Shown here in pieces: positions 31,601 to 50,235 of a stretch of DNA of 64,000 bases. The translations under genes and the position numbers were made by a program. Numbering within the stretch: the first letter of the stretch is position 1; every line of letters begins with the position of its first letter. The notes under the pieces are model-generated. The model saw nothing but the letters and a program-made list of their open reading frames with translations, was not told the origin of the DNA and did no database searches. The stretch is from Brugia malayi (lineage: Eukaryota > Nematoda > Chromadorea > Rhabditida > Onchocercidae): positions 6,995,001 to 7,059,000 of the forward strand of contig NW_025062476.1 of NCBI RefSeq assembly GCF_000002995.4. Direction: 5' to 3'.

Positions 31601-34600
31601 AATTAATAACATTAAAGATTGTTGTGTTTAATTTAAAAAGAAATATAATTTAACAGCTAAATATAATTTACAATAATAATTTTAACTTATGACATACACC
31701 AATTGCTAACGGATTCAGAAGTGGTATAATACCCTCAGAAGCGATACTCTGAATAACACGTGGAGTTCCAAGTAATGTGCCAACTGTCGAACTCAGTGAT
31801 GAAACATAAAGTCCGGAAAGATATAAAAATCCGGTAAATGATAATTTTTCAGCAATTAATGTATCGCAGATCAGATATGCACGATTAACCAATGATCCAA
31901 GAAGTAATATAAATGACAAAATAATCATCGAACTGAATCAACTAATTAATTAAGTAATTAATAACAACAACAATAATAATGATAGAAAAATAGTTGGAAA
32001 ATATGTTTAATAGCAATTTTTTGTTTAAATTTAATAATTTTCGTAGAAAATTATATCAATTATGACTTGATTTCTCAAATATTTGACTATTATTATTACA
32101 TATTATTTAATTTCTTGTAGATTAATTACTTAAGTGTAATTCCAAGTGTAATTTTTATTTGTCAGGATAAACACTTTATTTTTGTAAGCAGAAATCAAAT
32201 TATAATTAATCTGGATGCTTAACCAATAATATAAACGATTTTAAGTAATGGTTAATTAGAAAAATGTAGATAAAAGTAAATTTCATATAATTTATTTGGT
32301 TTCCGAAAAAAGAAAAAAAAAAAAAAACGAAAAAACTGGTTGGAAGATAACGATACTATTTTACTAGAAACAATAAGCTCCTCCGGAATAATGAAAAATT
32401 GGAAAAATCGATAGCAGAAAATAGATTACTAATAAACGATCTATAAATTCAGGAAGTTTTTTAATTAATTTCCCTTTATAATGTTTACATGTGCGAATTT
32501 ATTTGCAATAACACATCATGTCAATATTTCCATGAATTTGAATTCATTAGAACTTGAAATTTAAAATTTGGTGTCACAAATTTAAAAGGAAAAATGAAAA
32601 TTTACCTGATGGAAATTGCAGATAATTCACCTACAGGTATGCTAAGTTGAGGATTTCTCAGATCGTCGCTCATATTCACACCTGCATAAATTAACTTATT
32701 TAAAGTCAATTTCATCATTCTAAAATTTGTGCCCAAAAAATTTTCAACATTCATTTAGTGGTTGTTAAAAGTATATATGATGGCATTAAAGTTATTCAAC
32801 TCGCAATCTAAAATTTGAATTTAAAAAGCCAACTGAATGCTAAGCTAATCATTCTATTTTCTCATAACTTTTTATTTGAATAAATGGATGTCATAGCTAT
32901 TAAATTTGAGCAATGCAATAATTAATTGATAGATGGATAATATTTTAATTTAAAATAAATACTTTTATTATTTCGATTACTGTATTTTTTATGTTTTTTG
33001 ACAAAAATTAGTTTTTATCACTTTATCATAATTTGTCATTTTATAAATTTAAATCAATAAACCTGCCAAAACACCAAGAAAATTTGCGAAGAAAACACCA
33101 AAGACAGTAAAAAAGTTTTGGCGGATTTGTGGTACATCAAAGCCAATTTGAGAGCAATTAAATCCGTCATACATTGGATTCATGTTTGCATCAAATCGTA
33201 TCATCGAAAAATGCCCTACGCCATTATCTGAAAGTGAATTCCAGTATCTATTCCAGTTACATGTTGCAAACGCAATTTGCATGCCGCATGCAAGTGCAGT
33301 TAATGATATTTTTGTAACTGAACAAAGCATAGGTTCAAGAAGAATGCATGGAAAATTTTTGCAAATAATTGTTCACTCGTGTATTTCATTTAATGGTATT
33401 AAATTTGCAACATATTTCAGTTGATTTGATATTTTAATTTAGCACAGATTACACGTAAATATCTGACGTAGCTGACGTAAATATTGACGCAACTAACCAA
33501 TATCGACTTTAAATAATGCACCCATATAGAAGTCCATAACAGCAAGCATTAAAAATACCGATAATACCAATTGCAATCGAATAACCCAACGTACACCAAC
33601 CATATTAATTCCTAAAAAATTAATTAATTATATTATTTGCTAAGTTATACAATATAATATATCAGAAAATATTATTTTCTAGATGTGTAGAATTAATTAA
33701 TTATTTTGCAGAATAATAAAAAAATTTTACAAATTAAAAAAAAATTTAATTGATTTTTGAATTTAAATATGCTAAAATTAATACTGGTAATTAATTAGAC
33801 GTTAATTGCAAGTTTTGCGTTTGGTGCTCTTTGTGAAATAACAAGGATGTGTTAATTGCATCTTTTTTTTTCATTAATAAATCGAATCAAAAAACCTGTC
33901 AAAGCAAATAATGCTGCTATAGCAATGAATTTATGAGTCAACGAATTTTCATTTCCAAAGAAACTTGCGACACTTTCACCAAAACCGATGACAACTAGCG
34001 CAATTGCGACAGACTTTAAAAAAATGTTAAATAACAATGTGAAAAAAATAGAAAAATTTAAGCAATTTCGATGTATACTGTGTGTTATTATTATATTAAA
34101 AGAAAATAGTTGGAATTATGAGATAGCAATTTTAATTGATTACAGTGTAAATTAGAATTGAAAAATTAAGAAAATGAAAAAAACTAAAAAAAAAACAGAA
34201 TTTGATAGAATATAATTTCCTTATTAGAATAGCATTAGTTAATATTTAATCGGTGTTAGTTAATATTTGATTAAATCAAACTAATTAAAAATTTCTACTT
34301 TACAAATACTATTAAATTAACCTATTTTAATCAGTTAAAAATGCATATGCATTTATTACCTGTCCAAAAGCATACATCAAACCAACAGCGCCACCAATTT
34401 GTCCACCAAGTATATGTGACACAAGAAAATATATGCCACCACTTTGAATTTGGCATCGTTGACAAATGCCAATAGCGGAAAAGACTGATATTAATGCAAG
34501 AGATGTACAAATAATCAGTAAGATAACTGCATTTACTATGCCAGCTATTCCCTTAAAAAAAAAAAAAATAATAATAATAAACAAATGATAAATTTAAAAG

Positions 34601-36125
34601 AATTAAATAATAAAAATTACAAAAAAAAAAAAAAAAAAAAACTCTTTCCTGACATTTTTTGAAGTCAAATATTTGGGAAAGATATGAATTATAGAAATGG
34701 TCAGTGATAAGCATAGTATTGGCTGATAATAACTGATAACAATATACTAAATTTTCGTTTGTGCTAAATTATATTAAAGACCGATAATTGGTTTCATTCC
34801 ATCCAAACAGTTTCCGATGAATAATTTGCCAATAAAAAGGATTTTAAAAAATTATAAACTAAACAATTTTTTAATTTCATTATTAATTTAATAAAGTTTT
34901 TCTTTCTTATTTTAAATAGTTTCACCGAATATAAATGATTTTTAAGTAATCGAATAAATCTGATATACTAACCACAATCCATCCCATACGAAGAAATACG
35001 ATAACACCAAAGATATTAACTAAAACAGTGGTAAAAACACCATCCCAAGTGCCAAATAATAATGGTCGAGTGATAAGAAAGTTCCTGTTAAATTAAATAT
35101 CTCGAAACAAAACATTTAATCGTTTTAAATTCAAGTTAATAGAACTAATTAATGATTGGTTTAATTAATATGAGTCAAAAATGTTTCATATGATGAATAA
35201 AAAAGAAAAAGCATATAAATATTTAGTTAACAATTAAGCTAAAAATAATTGATAATATGATAAGTTAAAATGTGATAAGGAAAAACATCAAAAATGAAAA
35301 GGAAGAAAATTTGTTTTAAATTAAATTTTAAAAAGGTGTACTTCTGCCACCATGGTTCATTGTTATTACTCTGAAGTTGTTCATTTGAAAATAGCGAATC
35401 CATTGGTTCTCGAATTATTTCACTTTCTTCCTTCCTCATTTCAGTTCCTTCCTCAATTTCTGGTCTTTGAAATTTCTTTCTTTTTATCCTCAAATTGTCA
35501 CATTGAATTAAATGTACAATGAAAATCATATGGGAATTATGAAAAATAACGAGAAATTAAATTATTGTTATTAATATTGCTATCATTATTTTTATTATTG
35601 TTATTAGTGCTGTTGCTATCATTGTTGTGCCATTATTATTGTTATATTTATTTATTTATTTGGTTGATAAGTTCAGTCAACTATGAAAAAAAAATGTTTT
35701 GATATGATAATACGATGATAGCATGTAAACGATTAACAATGAAGCCAAAGATAAAATGATGGTATCATACGTATAATAATAATAATAATATTACTGTTAT
35801 TAATATTATTTTCATGTTCATTATTACTGCTATTAATTATTATTGCTGTCATTGCTGTTACAATATATTAATTTAAATTCGAGCATTTAAGAGAATAAAT
35901 GAACATTTAGCAGCAGTGAATATATTTGCTAGAAACAATCGAAAAAATTTGTTCAATCGACTACTTAAGTTCAGGTTTAGAAATATAGCGCTAATCCTTG
36001 AGCAAATTTTTCTTTTTGAAATATGATAACAAATGTTTTTCAAATAATATGAGAAAGAAATAATTTCAAATATTTATGGAAAAAATGAAATGTTTCGAAT
36101 ATTACCGAACTATTTCAGTTGGCAT
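28662..36125 (-). CDS. SLC12A8-type solute carrier (cation-chloride cotransporter family), 14 exons
   Basis: Multi-pass plasma- or endo-membrane transporter. Minus-strand exons in order: 36125-36106, 35464-35342, 35084-34973, 34551-34360, 34013-33896, 33611-33498, 33227-33063, 32681-32606, 31932-31698, 31353-31160, 31008-30884, 30677-30589, 30097-29980, 28888-28662. The sum is 1,908 nt, about 635 residues (human SLC12A8: 714). Diagnostic stretches: FGTWDGVFTTVLVNIFGV with FLRMGW (TM1), SGGIYFLVSHILGGQIGG, GINMVGVRWVIRLQLVL, FFTVFGVFFANFLGVLAG, LIAEKLSFTGFLYLSGLYVS, and a C-terminal hydrophobic pair after an acidic loop. These match SLC12A8 (CCC9) better than NKCC/KCC or SLC12A9. Mouse SLC12A8 has been reported, with dispute, to carry nicotinamide mononucleotide; the substrate here is unknown. 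The start is uncertain. ATG 36125 gives a tidy acidic N-terminus but uses a TTTCAAAG acceptor for exon 2; an unspliced alternative starts at ATG 35529. Confidence 0.88.
29551..29750. repeat. Two-copy tandem duplication, period 100 bp, in the last transporter intron
   Basis: The block starting TTATTCAGAATG at 29551 recurs as TTATTCAAGATG at 29651, and GACTTAGAGAATTAATAT at 29589 recurs identically at 29689. The copies differ at scattered sites. The segment is GC-richer than the surrounding intron (28889-29979), so it may derive from an inserted element. Confidence 0.85.
30315..30510. repeat. CAA/TAGCAG minisatellite, seven units of 26-32 bp, in a transporter intron
   Basis: Each unit is a (CAA)3-5 run, then TAGCAG (once TGGCAG), then AAACACAG, AAATACAG or AACACAG. 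Units end near 30334, 30363, 30392, 30418, 30447, 30479 and 30510. The array lies in the intron 30098-30588. CA-rich sequence of the same flavour extends left to about 30120. On the minus strand it gives Leu/Cys-rich open frames in several phases, which are artefacts. Confidence 0.93.
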
Positions 36126-37503
36126 AGTTTGCTCCACAGTTGTGCTAATAATAAAGAGAAAGGAACAAAGAGAGAGAGGGAGAAAAAAAAAAGAGAGATT
36201 TATGAGCTTTCGTCATAAAATTTAATGATATTATTCGATAACTTACATCATATCATTAATGCAATAATCAAAATGCATGCAACAGTTGAATGCTTACTCT
36301 GATATTTCAATTAATAGTATAACTTATTTCCGCTTAATGAAATAATAGATGAAATTTTCAGGACAAAGTAATCATTTAATTAAATTTCAATAATCCTTTT
36401 TTTTGATGACAGTGAGACTTTGCGACATCCAATAAGAGTAGAATAAGAAGAAAAAAATAAGATATTTGCACATATGCCAACAGCTAGCAAAAAGCTTATC
36501 TTAGGCTTATGCTATAGCTAATGATATAAGAACGTTAGATGATGAATAGAAAACATTGAAAAAAATTTTTCGCCTTTTTTTTCATTTTTCTAATAGGAAA
36601 TCAATAATTGCATTAAAAGTAAGCATAAACATGCAGAAAAGCTAACATAACAATAAAAATGTTTTTTTTTTTTTTTTAATTTTCTGATTAACTAACATTT
36701 TAACAAAATCAGTCAAAAAGCAACTTTAATTTTGAAATAATTAAGCAAATTTCAGATGAATGATAAATTTAGATTAGCAAGTTAAACAAATATTTTCAAA
36801 ATAACCAACACTTCAGTTATTAATTTTTGTAAAATTTAAACGAAGCTAAAAATAGTGAAAAAAACATTTCAGTGCAAAATAATCGTTGTGACATTTAAAT
36901 TAAGAATTTAATTTTTTGATGCTAAAACTTGCAAAAATTCTCCCTTTTATTGTTACCATTTTAAACTTCGTTTTTTTTTTCTTCTAGCTTTTATGGAAAA
37001 TTTAACAATGAAAAAATTTATTAAAGAATTATCAATGAATAAGTTTTAATTTATCATCGTAAATCAAACTACATTATACAAATCATTTGAAAATGCACAA
37101 AATACAAACTTTGCTTGCCCAAGTAACTATCCATTGATAACATATCCATATTAAATGGCCTAGTAATGCAATCATACTTACATTAGGCTTTCTATTTCAT
37201 TAGGCTTATATATGATGCATAAAAATATATAACACACAAAATAGAAGGAAGAAAAAAGAAAAAACAGAGTAAAAAAAAACTTTCCAAGCAAATTTTATTC
37301 ATTTGCTTCATTTAGGCTCAATCAATATGCTGTAGCTTCTCAGAAGCCAAGCATATGAGAAAATGGCCAAGATAAATGTAACAATTCTCGAATAATTTAC
37401 CTCTTTGCTATGTTCTACTCCCTCATTTCTCTTTCGCTTTATCTCTGTCCCTCTTTCTTTCTATTTTACTTTTTTCTCTTTCTCTCTCGCATTTTTCATC
37501 TCT

Positions 37504-37537
37504 TTACTTGCATCATTTATGCAAATGATGCAAGTAA
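37504..37537. promoter_or_regulatory. Perfect 15-bp inverted repeat around an ATGCAAAT octamer
   Basis: Left arm 37504-37518 (TTACTTGCATCATTT), loop ATGC, right arm 37523-37537, an exact reverse complement. The loop and right arm create ATGCAAAT (37519-37526), the classical POU-domain octamer. It lies in the divergent spacer, upstream of both the transporter and the K+ channel. A regulatory role is inferred from the motif only. Confidence 0.55.
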
Positions 37538-38118
37538 GTTTGTAAAAAATTGGATGACATCGAAATAATATACTTTTCCAAAAACTTGCAAAAAAAGTTA
37601 ATAGAAAGAATGAATAAAAATTTTTATTTTTTCCATTCATTTTTTAAGTTTAACTATATAATTAAAATTAAATTAAATAATTAAAATTAAATTGTAATTA
37701 GTGTAAATGTTATCATTTTTCATTTCTTTTCCTTTGTAAAATAAAGAACTATGTTTAAATAAATTTGTACTAAAGTAAGAATAAAATCATTTAGAAATCA
37801 TTCAATGGAATTTTCATTATCAAAATGATGTTGGCTTATGGCTGTTAACATAATTACATAGCAACAAAACAAAACAGAACAAAAAAAAAAAAATTTATTT
37901 CTTTCACTCTTTTTGATTAAACATTTTATTTCTATCTTTTTCTAATTTGAAATTAGAGATTAAATTGATTTCTTTATTTTTGTTTTTATCCACCACTTTT
38001 AATTAACTGAAAAAAAATCGGAACAAAAAACAAAATTGAAAAAAAAAAACAAAACTGAAAAAAACAAAAGTAAAAAAAGCAAAAATCAAAATCGAAAAAA
38101 AATTAAATAAATTGTTGT

Positions 38119-38149
<31 letters not shown>

Positions 38150-41100
38150 GCACATAAGAAATGTGGGAAAGATGAACAAAGGAAAAAAAATAATTTTATG
38201 TGATATACATCTTAAAGTTACGCAAAAGCAATTCGAAATTAATTGCATATGATTTTAAACGTAATCATATGAAATAGTAAATGATAGCTCACGTGAAATG
38301 ATAAAATTTACCCACGTATAAATAGCAATGATAAATCACTCAGAATTAATGATGATAAGCTATTTTGGGCAGCAAAATGATAAAGCTAAAAATAATTATG
38401 CAAAAACATATATCACATAAGACAGTAAAAAATTGATCACATAATGATCGCAGAAATTAATCAAATTACCAAAAATTTATTAGCCAATTTATCAGTTTTT
38501 CATAAATGACAATTGTTAGTTGGAAAAAAAAATAGTACTTTTATTTGACTATAAAATGTCGTTGTTTTTCATCTTTTTTTTAAAGTCAGATAATGTATTT
38601 CTGTGAATTTATTATCAAATTAATTTTACTATTAATTAATTTTAATATTATAATGTAAAATAAATTATGTGCATCAAATTGAAATGAAATTTCAGTTTTT
38701 ACATCACATATAATTTCAAGTATAAAGTATTCTCTCTCATATTTGTTTGTTTAAATCATTTTTTTCTTCTCAAATGAAATAATTTCTCTGACATTAATTA
38801 ATTATTATTGAAATTTTATAATAAATGAAATTAATCATCTTAAGCTCATCACCTTCTTTATTTTTTATCTTTTTTTTTCATTATTCAACTTTAATTTAAA
38901 TTAAAAACAATCTTAAAGAATTTGATGCTTGTATTGCTAAAATTTAATTAAATGTCTTAATATGTAATTAAAACAAAAGTGATAAGAAAAATTTGTAATA
39001 ATGATTTGCTACAATTTCTTTATTTAATTCGCATATTTGTGTTTGTCTGTATGACTTATTTAAAAAATATATAAATGTACACACACATACACATGCACAG
39101 GCAAAAGGTAGACATTCAAAACGTATCGGAGATAAAATTAGTTTTAAATTTCTCTTTGGTTATTTACGTCATTTCTGTGTTGTTTCATCTCCTTTTTTTT
39201 TCGTTTCCTTACTTTCAGTTTAAATTTCACTTTTTATTTATTTCAATTCATTCACTGTCTGTGTAAAACCACCTGTTCATAAGAAATTGAAGCAAGTTAG
39301 TGTGCTGTGCTGTGCTCCAAAGTGACATATAGTGATAAAAGATGACTTATTGATTGGTATATTCATAAATTCTCTCTTTTTTTTTTCATTTATTATTATT
39401 ATTATCTATTTGAGATGAAATTTCATCAATGTTTAATGAAATTGAATTTTGTTTTAAATTATAATTTATATATAATAAAAATTTTTTGTGTTTTTTATTC
39501 TTTGCTGTTTAATATTTAGTATTATTTACTCATTTATTTTTTGATGATTTCACATTATGAAATTTTTAGTAATGCTAATTTAGAATTGACAATTTTTGAA
39601 TAAATTTTTACCCTACAAGAAATGCTTTTTTTTAATTTAGCCAGAAAAAAAATTTCAAATTATTTAATTTTTGTTTTAAAAAATTATCCAAAAAATATTT
39701 TTAAAAATTATTTAATCTTAATACTAACAGGTAGATATACTTATGATAAAGGCTATTTTTGAGAAATTTTGCAAAATTGACTTTACAATATTTATGAATG
39801 AAATTAAAATAAGAGGTTTCCGGAAAACTTTCAAATTTTCCTGTTTTTTTTGTTGATCTCTAGATGTATAGCGATAGAAGTGGCCATAATTATTGCTGAT
39901 CGTAGTGGAACATTCTATCTGCTATCATTTTGAAATTTAATGCTTTCGAAGAAAACAGAAAATTTAAACTAAAATAAACTTCACTTTACAAAATATTTGT
40001 TAAATTTTTCATTTAACTTGCTGTTGGAATTAGCAATTGAGTTACTTTTTAAAAATTTCAAATTATAATAATATTCTTACAATTGTAATATTATGCATCT
40101 GCGACTGCTTTTCAAATTTGTAAAAATATATTCTTCATTCTCTCTCTTTTTTGATTCAAATTTAATAATTTTTGGTTTTATTCAAAAGTTATTGACAATT
40201 TTCACTTATATTTTATAAATGCCACGTTTTTTTTATGATTTTTAAAATATTTATGAATTGATTTTAATTAAAATTCCATATTTTTTGATTTTGTTGAAAA
40301 ATTATTAAATTTATTTCTCATTTCTTTTTCATCAATGCATTAGCTGTCTACTCAATTTAAAATCTACTTTTAATTTTAATTATTTCAAAAATTTTATCAA
40401 AATCTGATCATTAAGATTGGCGTATATTCTTTACAGTAAAATTAAAATTTGACTAAATCAATATTCTATTCTACTTAAACACTCAAAAATATATTCAAAA
40501 CATTTTTAAATTTTCTTTGAGAATCATTTGTTTCTTTTACCAAAGTGGCAAAAGTAAAAATTGTTGAAATTTTGATTTTTTTAAAAAAATTCACTAATAT
40601 TATTGAAATATTGAGCAAAATAATTTATCGCTTAAAGTGCTATTTGCATTATTATTATTTTTTTCTTTCTTAAATATTAGCAAATTTATCCAAATAAGTA
40701 AAATAACTCTTTAAATATTATACAGTCATATTTAACATTCATTTATTTTAATAATCAATAAGTGTGAAATAACTTTTTGTACAATTATAATTCTCAGAAC
40801 ACTCTTTGCCGCATACTTCGATCAGCAAAAAAAATTTAGCATTTTAAAGTATCACACAAATTAATCACTTAGTATTTCTGACATTTCAATTAAATTTTTT
40901 GTCAAAATTTGATGAAAATTATTATCGGTAAAGTAGCGCTAATCACATTAGCGTTAATCAGCTAAAGAATAAAACTTCATTTTCCTTCCTCTCATCAAAT
41001 TTAAAATTCATTAAAATTTAGTAGCATATTATTAAAACTATTATGAATTAAAATTAACAATTAATAATAATGTGCACGCATCATTTCATCACATTTAGCA

Positions 41101-41183
41101 TTTATTATTTGTTGCTAACATTGCTTACTTTTATTACTTAACTTTAATTACTTTATAATACAATTTTATTGCCTACTCATCAG

Positions 41184-41667
41184 TATGATCTATTTTATCA
41201 ACCATTACTTATGTCTATAACATGTGCTAAAGATCATTTGAAACGTTTACATTACGAGAAGAGAAATATGAGTACACGTATATCACAAGAAGTTAATAGC
41301 GAGTTAAAACTATTTGGTATATATTTGTAATTTTATTCAGTATGGTCAGAATATATCAGAAATTGATAATCTAAATTCTCAAAAATATGTAATAAAAATT
41401 TAGTTATTCTCATCGTGCAAAATTTGTTCCAATATATGAATAAATTAATTAGTAATTAGTAACATTTAAAATAGTAAAATTGGTGAGATAATACATTTTT
41501 TTCAACAAAATATATTTTAATCTATAATTTTAATTAAAAAGTGCACAAGAAATTACTTGCCATAACTTTTTATCCTATAATTTGTTTCACTTTAAAAATA
41601 AAACTTTTTTAAAAATTAAATGTTAATTTTAGAAAATTTTTAAATTTCAGGAACAGCGTCGAAATAA
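41184..41667 (+). CDS. Candidate C-terminal exons of an unidentified gene
   Basis: A 133-nt segment (41184-41316) follows a TCATCAG acceptor-like site and stays open with codons typical of the real genes here (CGT, GAA, CAA, AAT). It reads YDLFYQPLLMSITCAKDHLK, then RLHYEKRNMSTRISQEVNSE, then LKLF, and ends at G|GTATAT. The next good acceptor (AAATTTCAG, 41642-41650) is in matching phase and gives a short terminal exon 41651-41667 reading GTASK and a TAA stop. A stand-alone reading from ATG 41211 would give a peptide of about 41 residues. Without splicing it stops at 41330. I do not recognise the protein and cannot join it firmly to upstream exons. It may be chance. Confidence 0.35.
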
Positions 41668-41689
41668 TCTCATTTTTATCATTAAAACA

Positions 41690-41840
41690 ATAATAATGAT
41701 GGTAATTATAATAATAACAATAATAATATATGAAAAATAATAGTAATGATAACAGTAATAACAATCAATGAGAATAATAACAACAATAGTGACACTGTCA
41801 ACAATAACAATAACAACAAAGACAACAACAACAATGATTT
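41690..41840. repeat. Imperfect AAT/AAC triplet repeat
   Basis: Degenerate runs of AATAAT, ACAATA and AACAAC, similar to arrays elsewhere in the window. No gene is evident within it. Confidence 0.75.
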
Positions 41841-43789
41841 CAAATTTGGTTATTTCATCCTTCTAAATTATATAGCCTAAAAAAAATATTTAATTTCATT
41901 ATTTCAATCATTGCAATATTTGATCTCAATTATTTCTTACTAATTTATGGTATTGAAATGTTTAAAATATATGAATAAACATTATTAATAGTTTATCATT
42001 TAACAAGACCTAAAATGAGTAAATTATAAAATGAAACAAAATACAAATTATCAAAATTTTAGTTAATTAAAGCGAATAAAAAAAATAATGAAATCTCAAA
42101 TTATGTATGATTTTTTCTGCTTATTCATATAGTTTTTGAAATATTAAAATATTGGATTGAATATATAATTTTTTGAACTGCAATTAGCTTCCTGAATATT
42201 ATTTGTTTACAATATTTATGATTTTGAATTGTCAAAATGAAAAACCGAATTGTTGCAGATAGATTTTTACTAAGTTAAAGATTATTATTAATTTCTTTGC
42301 TGCTAACTATTTGATATTTATTAAAAAAATTGTTGTAAAAAATAAAAATAAAAAAATGACAAAAAATTTCAAAAATTTTTGCAATTTGATTGTATCTGCA
42401 AGCAAATTTTGCAGTTATTTTTCAAAATTGGACCAATCTATTTCAATTGTAGCATTTTAATTGTTTTTCATTTTTTTTTAAAAAAAAAACAAAAAATCGT
42501 AAAACAATTTGTCAATTTAAAATTAAATTGATGGTTTGCATAAAATACCATGAAAATTAAACATTGAAAAATGGCAATTGAAAAAATCTCATCAACTAAT
42601 CATAGTCAAATATTGCTATTATTACTATATGTTATCTATTATTATTTTTATTGTTTTATTATAAAATTATTATTACAAGTTTTGATGGATAAGGGGAGAG
42701 AGAAGCAGAGACAGAGAGAAAATAGATAACTGAAATTGAAAAGAAGGAATAGAAAGGAAATTTGGCGAAGCAGAAGTCAAAGTTTTAATTAGTGAATGAT
42801 AATTCAACGAATTTAGAATTTGTTGGTGCTTTAAATGTATTATTTGGTTTTATAATAATTAAAGAGAAATTCCAACATCGATATTTTTTCACTTTTTTTA
42901 AAAGTTAAATTTTATTTTGCAAATTATATGTCATTCGCACTTTTTTTTTGACAATTTCTCTCATATCATTTTAATTATGAAAAATGATAAAAATTTTGTT
43001 CTAAATTTGAAGTCTTTTAATTAAAATTTTTTAAAGCAATAAAGTCAGTTTACTTTGTTAATAATTTTATAGAAATTCGATCATAGCATACTACTAACTC
43101 ATATTTTTCACGAAAATATACAAATTTTTATTGCATTTGTATTATTATATCAGTTCATAAATGAATTTAATTAATATCACTGTGTTATTCATGCAATGAA
43201 TACTTTATTTCTGACAGTTTTTGATTATTTTTCAAATTTAACAAAAAGTTTTTTTTTTTTCAATCTCAGGAATTTTCCAATTGTTAAATTTCTGACGATC
43301 GTTTTTCTTTTTTTGATGATTATTTTTCGTTTTCGAATCTATTAAACATACCAATCCCAATTTTCAATAAGTAGTAATGATGAAGCATATTATGTCTGTA
43401 TTGATTTTTTCTTTTTGTTTTGTTTTGCTTTCTTTTATTAAATCCAATAATTTTAAAACTATTTTATTAGTACAATTCAATTCTTTTCAAAGTTTTCTTA
43501 GTTCATTTATATATTAATAATATTTACTGTGTGCTGCATTGAATTTAAGTTAAAAATATTTTCCAAACAAAGAAATAAGGACTAAAAGACAAACTGGTCG
43601 CTTTTTTTTATTATTCAGTTTCATATTAGAATTTAATTCACATCCATAGATGCTTAATACGTTTATTATAATTAAATTCATTTCTTAAATACCTAAAATA
43701 TTAAATATAAATTATACAAATTAAATATGATTTATAAAATATATAACAAAGTATATTAAATATAACAAAAGGAATGTAACTCACTTTCA

Positions 43790-44110
43790 TTTCAAATTCA
43801 TTAATTTATTTAATCATATTAATTGTTAATTAGTACGTTTTAATTGATTATTTTTAAATAACATTTAAAAAATTTTTTGTAGGCATATGTTCAAACACAA
43901 CTTACAAATCATAAAATTGAGTTCACATTGATTTTAAATTTATTAATTTAGTTGTATTAATTAGTGTAAACATATTTTAAACTGATTCATATTTTAATTA
44001 TTTTTTTAGAATATTTTTGCAAGCATATGTTTAAATCTAATTTACAAATTACAAAATTTAGTACAATTTGTTTTTAATTTGATTAATTTAATTAACAACA
44101 CTAATTAATA
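43790..44110. repeat. Diverged tandem duplication, period about 140 bp
   Basis: GCATATGT at 43883 recurs at 44023, in the same order with matching flanks: TTTTAATTATTTTT before it, ACTTACAAATCATAAAATT versus ATTTACAAATTACAAAATT after it, and ATTAATTTA further on. Each copy is very AT-rich, so the exact edges are uncertain. Confidence 0.55.
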
Positions 44111-45359
44111 ATCAGTACCTGTTTATGACAGTTTGATTCATTTCTTAAATACTACTTCAAATATTTTAAAAGCTAACATATTTTGCTAATACTTCTTGCT
44201 TCTTGGCTTTGAGCAGTTCATTCGCTTTACCAAATGACTTACAAATATTAAAATTATTTTTGTAAAAAAAAAGTCATTTCCTTTATTTCTTTCTTCCTTC
44301 ACTTTTCATCCATTACACCACAATCATTGAAGTATTATTTCATTCTCTTTCGTCTCTCTTTCGTCATCAATCTTTTTCAGCGTTAGTTTTAAAACAAAAC
44401 ACATAAATAAAAAAAAAAGACGAAGCCTTTTGCTACTTTCAATAATCCTTCGCTTTGCTCATTCAGCAAAACTTTTCTTTTCATGTCAAATTGACCATTA
44501 CTGATAATTTTACCGATAATTTTCAAATTTAAATTCATTAATTTAATTAATTGCATTAATTGGTGAATAATAAATAATTTAATATATTTATAATTTAGTA
44601 TTTTCTTCTGATTTATAAATGCTTATATTTAATCATTTAAATAATTTCTAGTTTATGAATTGATAATAAAAGAATTTATGGTATAATAATTATCTATAAT
44701 AATAATAATAATAAAAGAATTTATGGTTTAATAATTTATGGTATAATAAAGGTATAATAATTATTTATAAAATAATTAGTGAATCAGTAATCTACAAATT
44801 TAGGAACTATTTCCAAATAAATTTATGATTTAATTCTTTTTATAATTTATGGATTGTTTATAAAATAATTGATGACTTAATATTCTATAATTTATGAACT
44901 GATTACAAAGTAATTTACGACATACGAATTAATATTTTATGAACTAATTATAAAAGTTTTATAATTGAGATGTTAATTGTTATTTTATAATTTAATTTTC
45001 AAATTATTATTATTTGTAGTATCTTTAAATATAGTTTGTCATTAACTTTTAATTACAATTAATTTGCAGAAAAAAGAAAAAAAAAAAACAAAAAAAACGT
45101 TATCTATATTTTTTTGTTGAAATATACAAAAAAGATAAAAAATTACTTAACGTTTTTCATCATTATTGCTGCATTAATTTGTTTATTAAACTGAACGAAA
45201 AAAAAAATTTATTTTTTAGCATTTCCAGAAAAAATATCACAAAGTCAATGATTCTTTATGGCAATTCACAAAACTATTCAACAAATTTCCCAGTCAGTAA
45301 TCGGAAAGGGTGAAGCAATCCGGTAGGCAAAGAAATAAAATTCATACACGTGGCGGTGA

Positions 45360-50235
<4,876 letters not shown>

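Noticed and set aside
38003..38248. Phe-rich open frame on the minus strand
   Set aside because: It comes from poly-A and A-rich tracts; it has no splice context and no recognisable domain.
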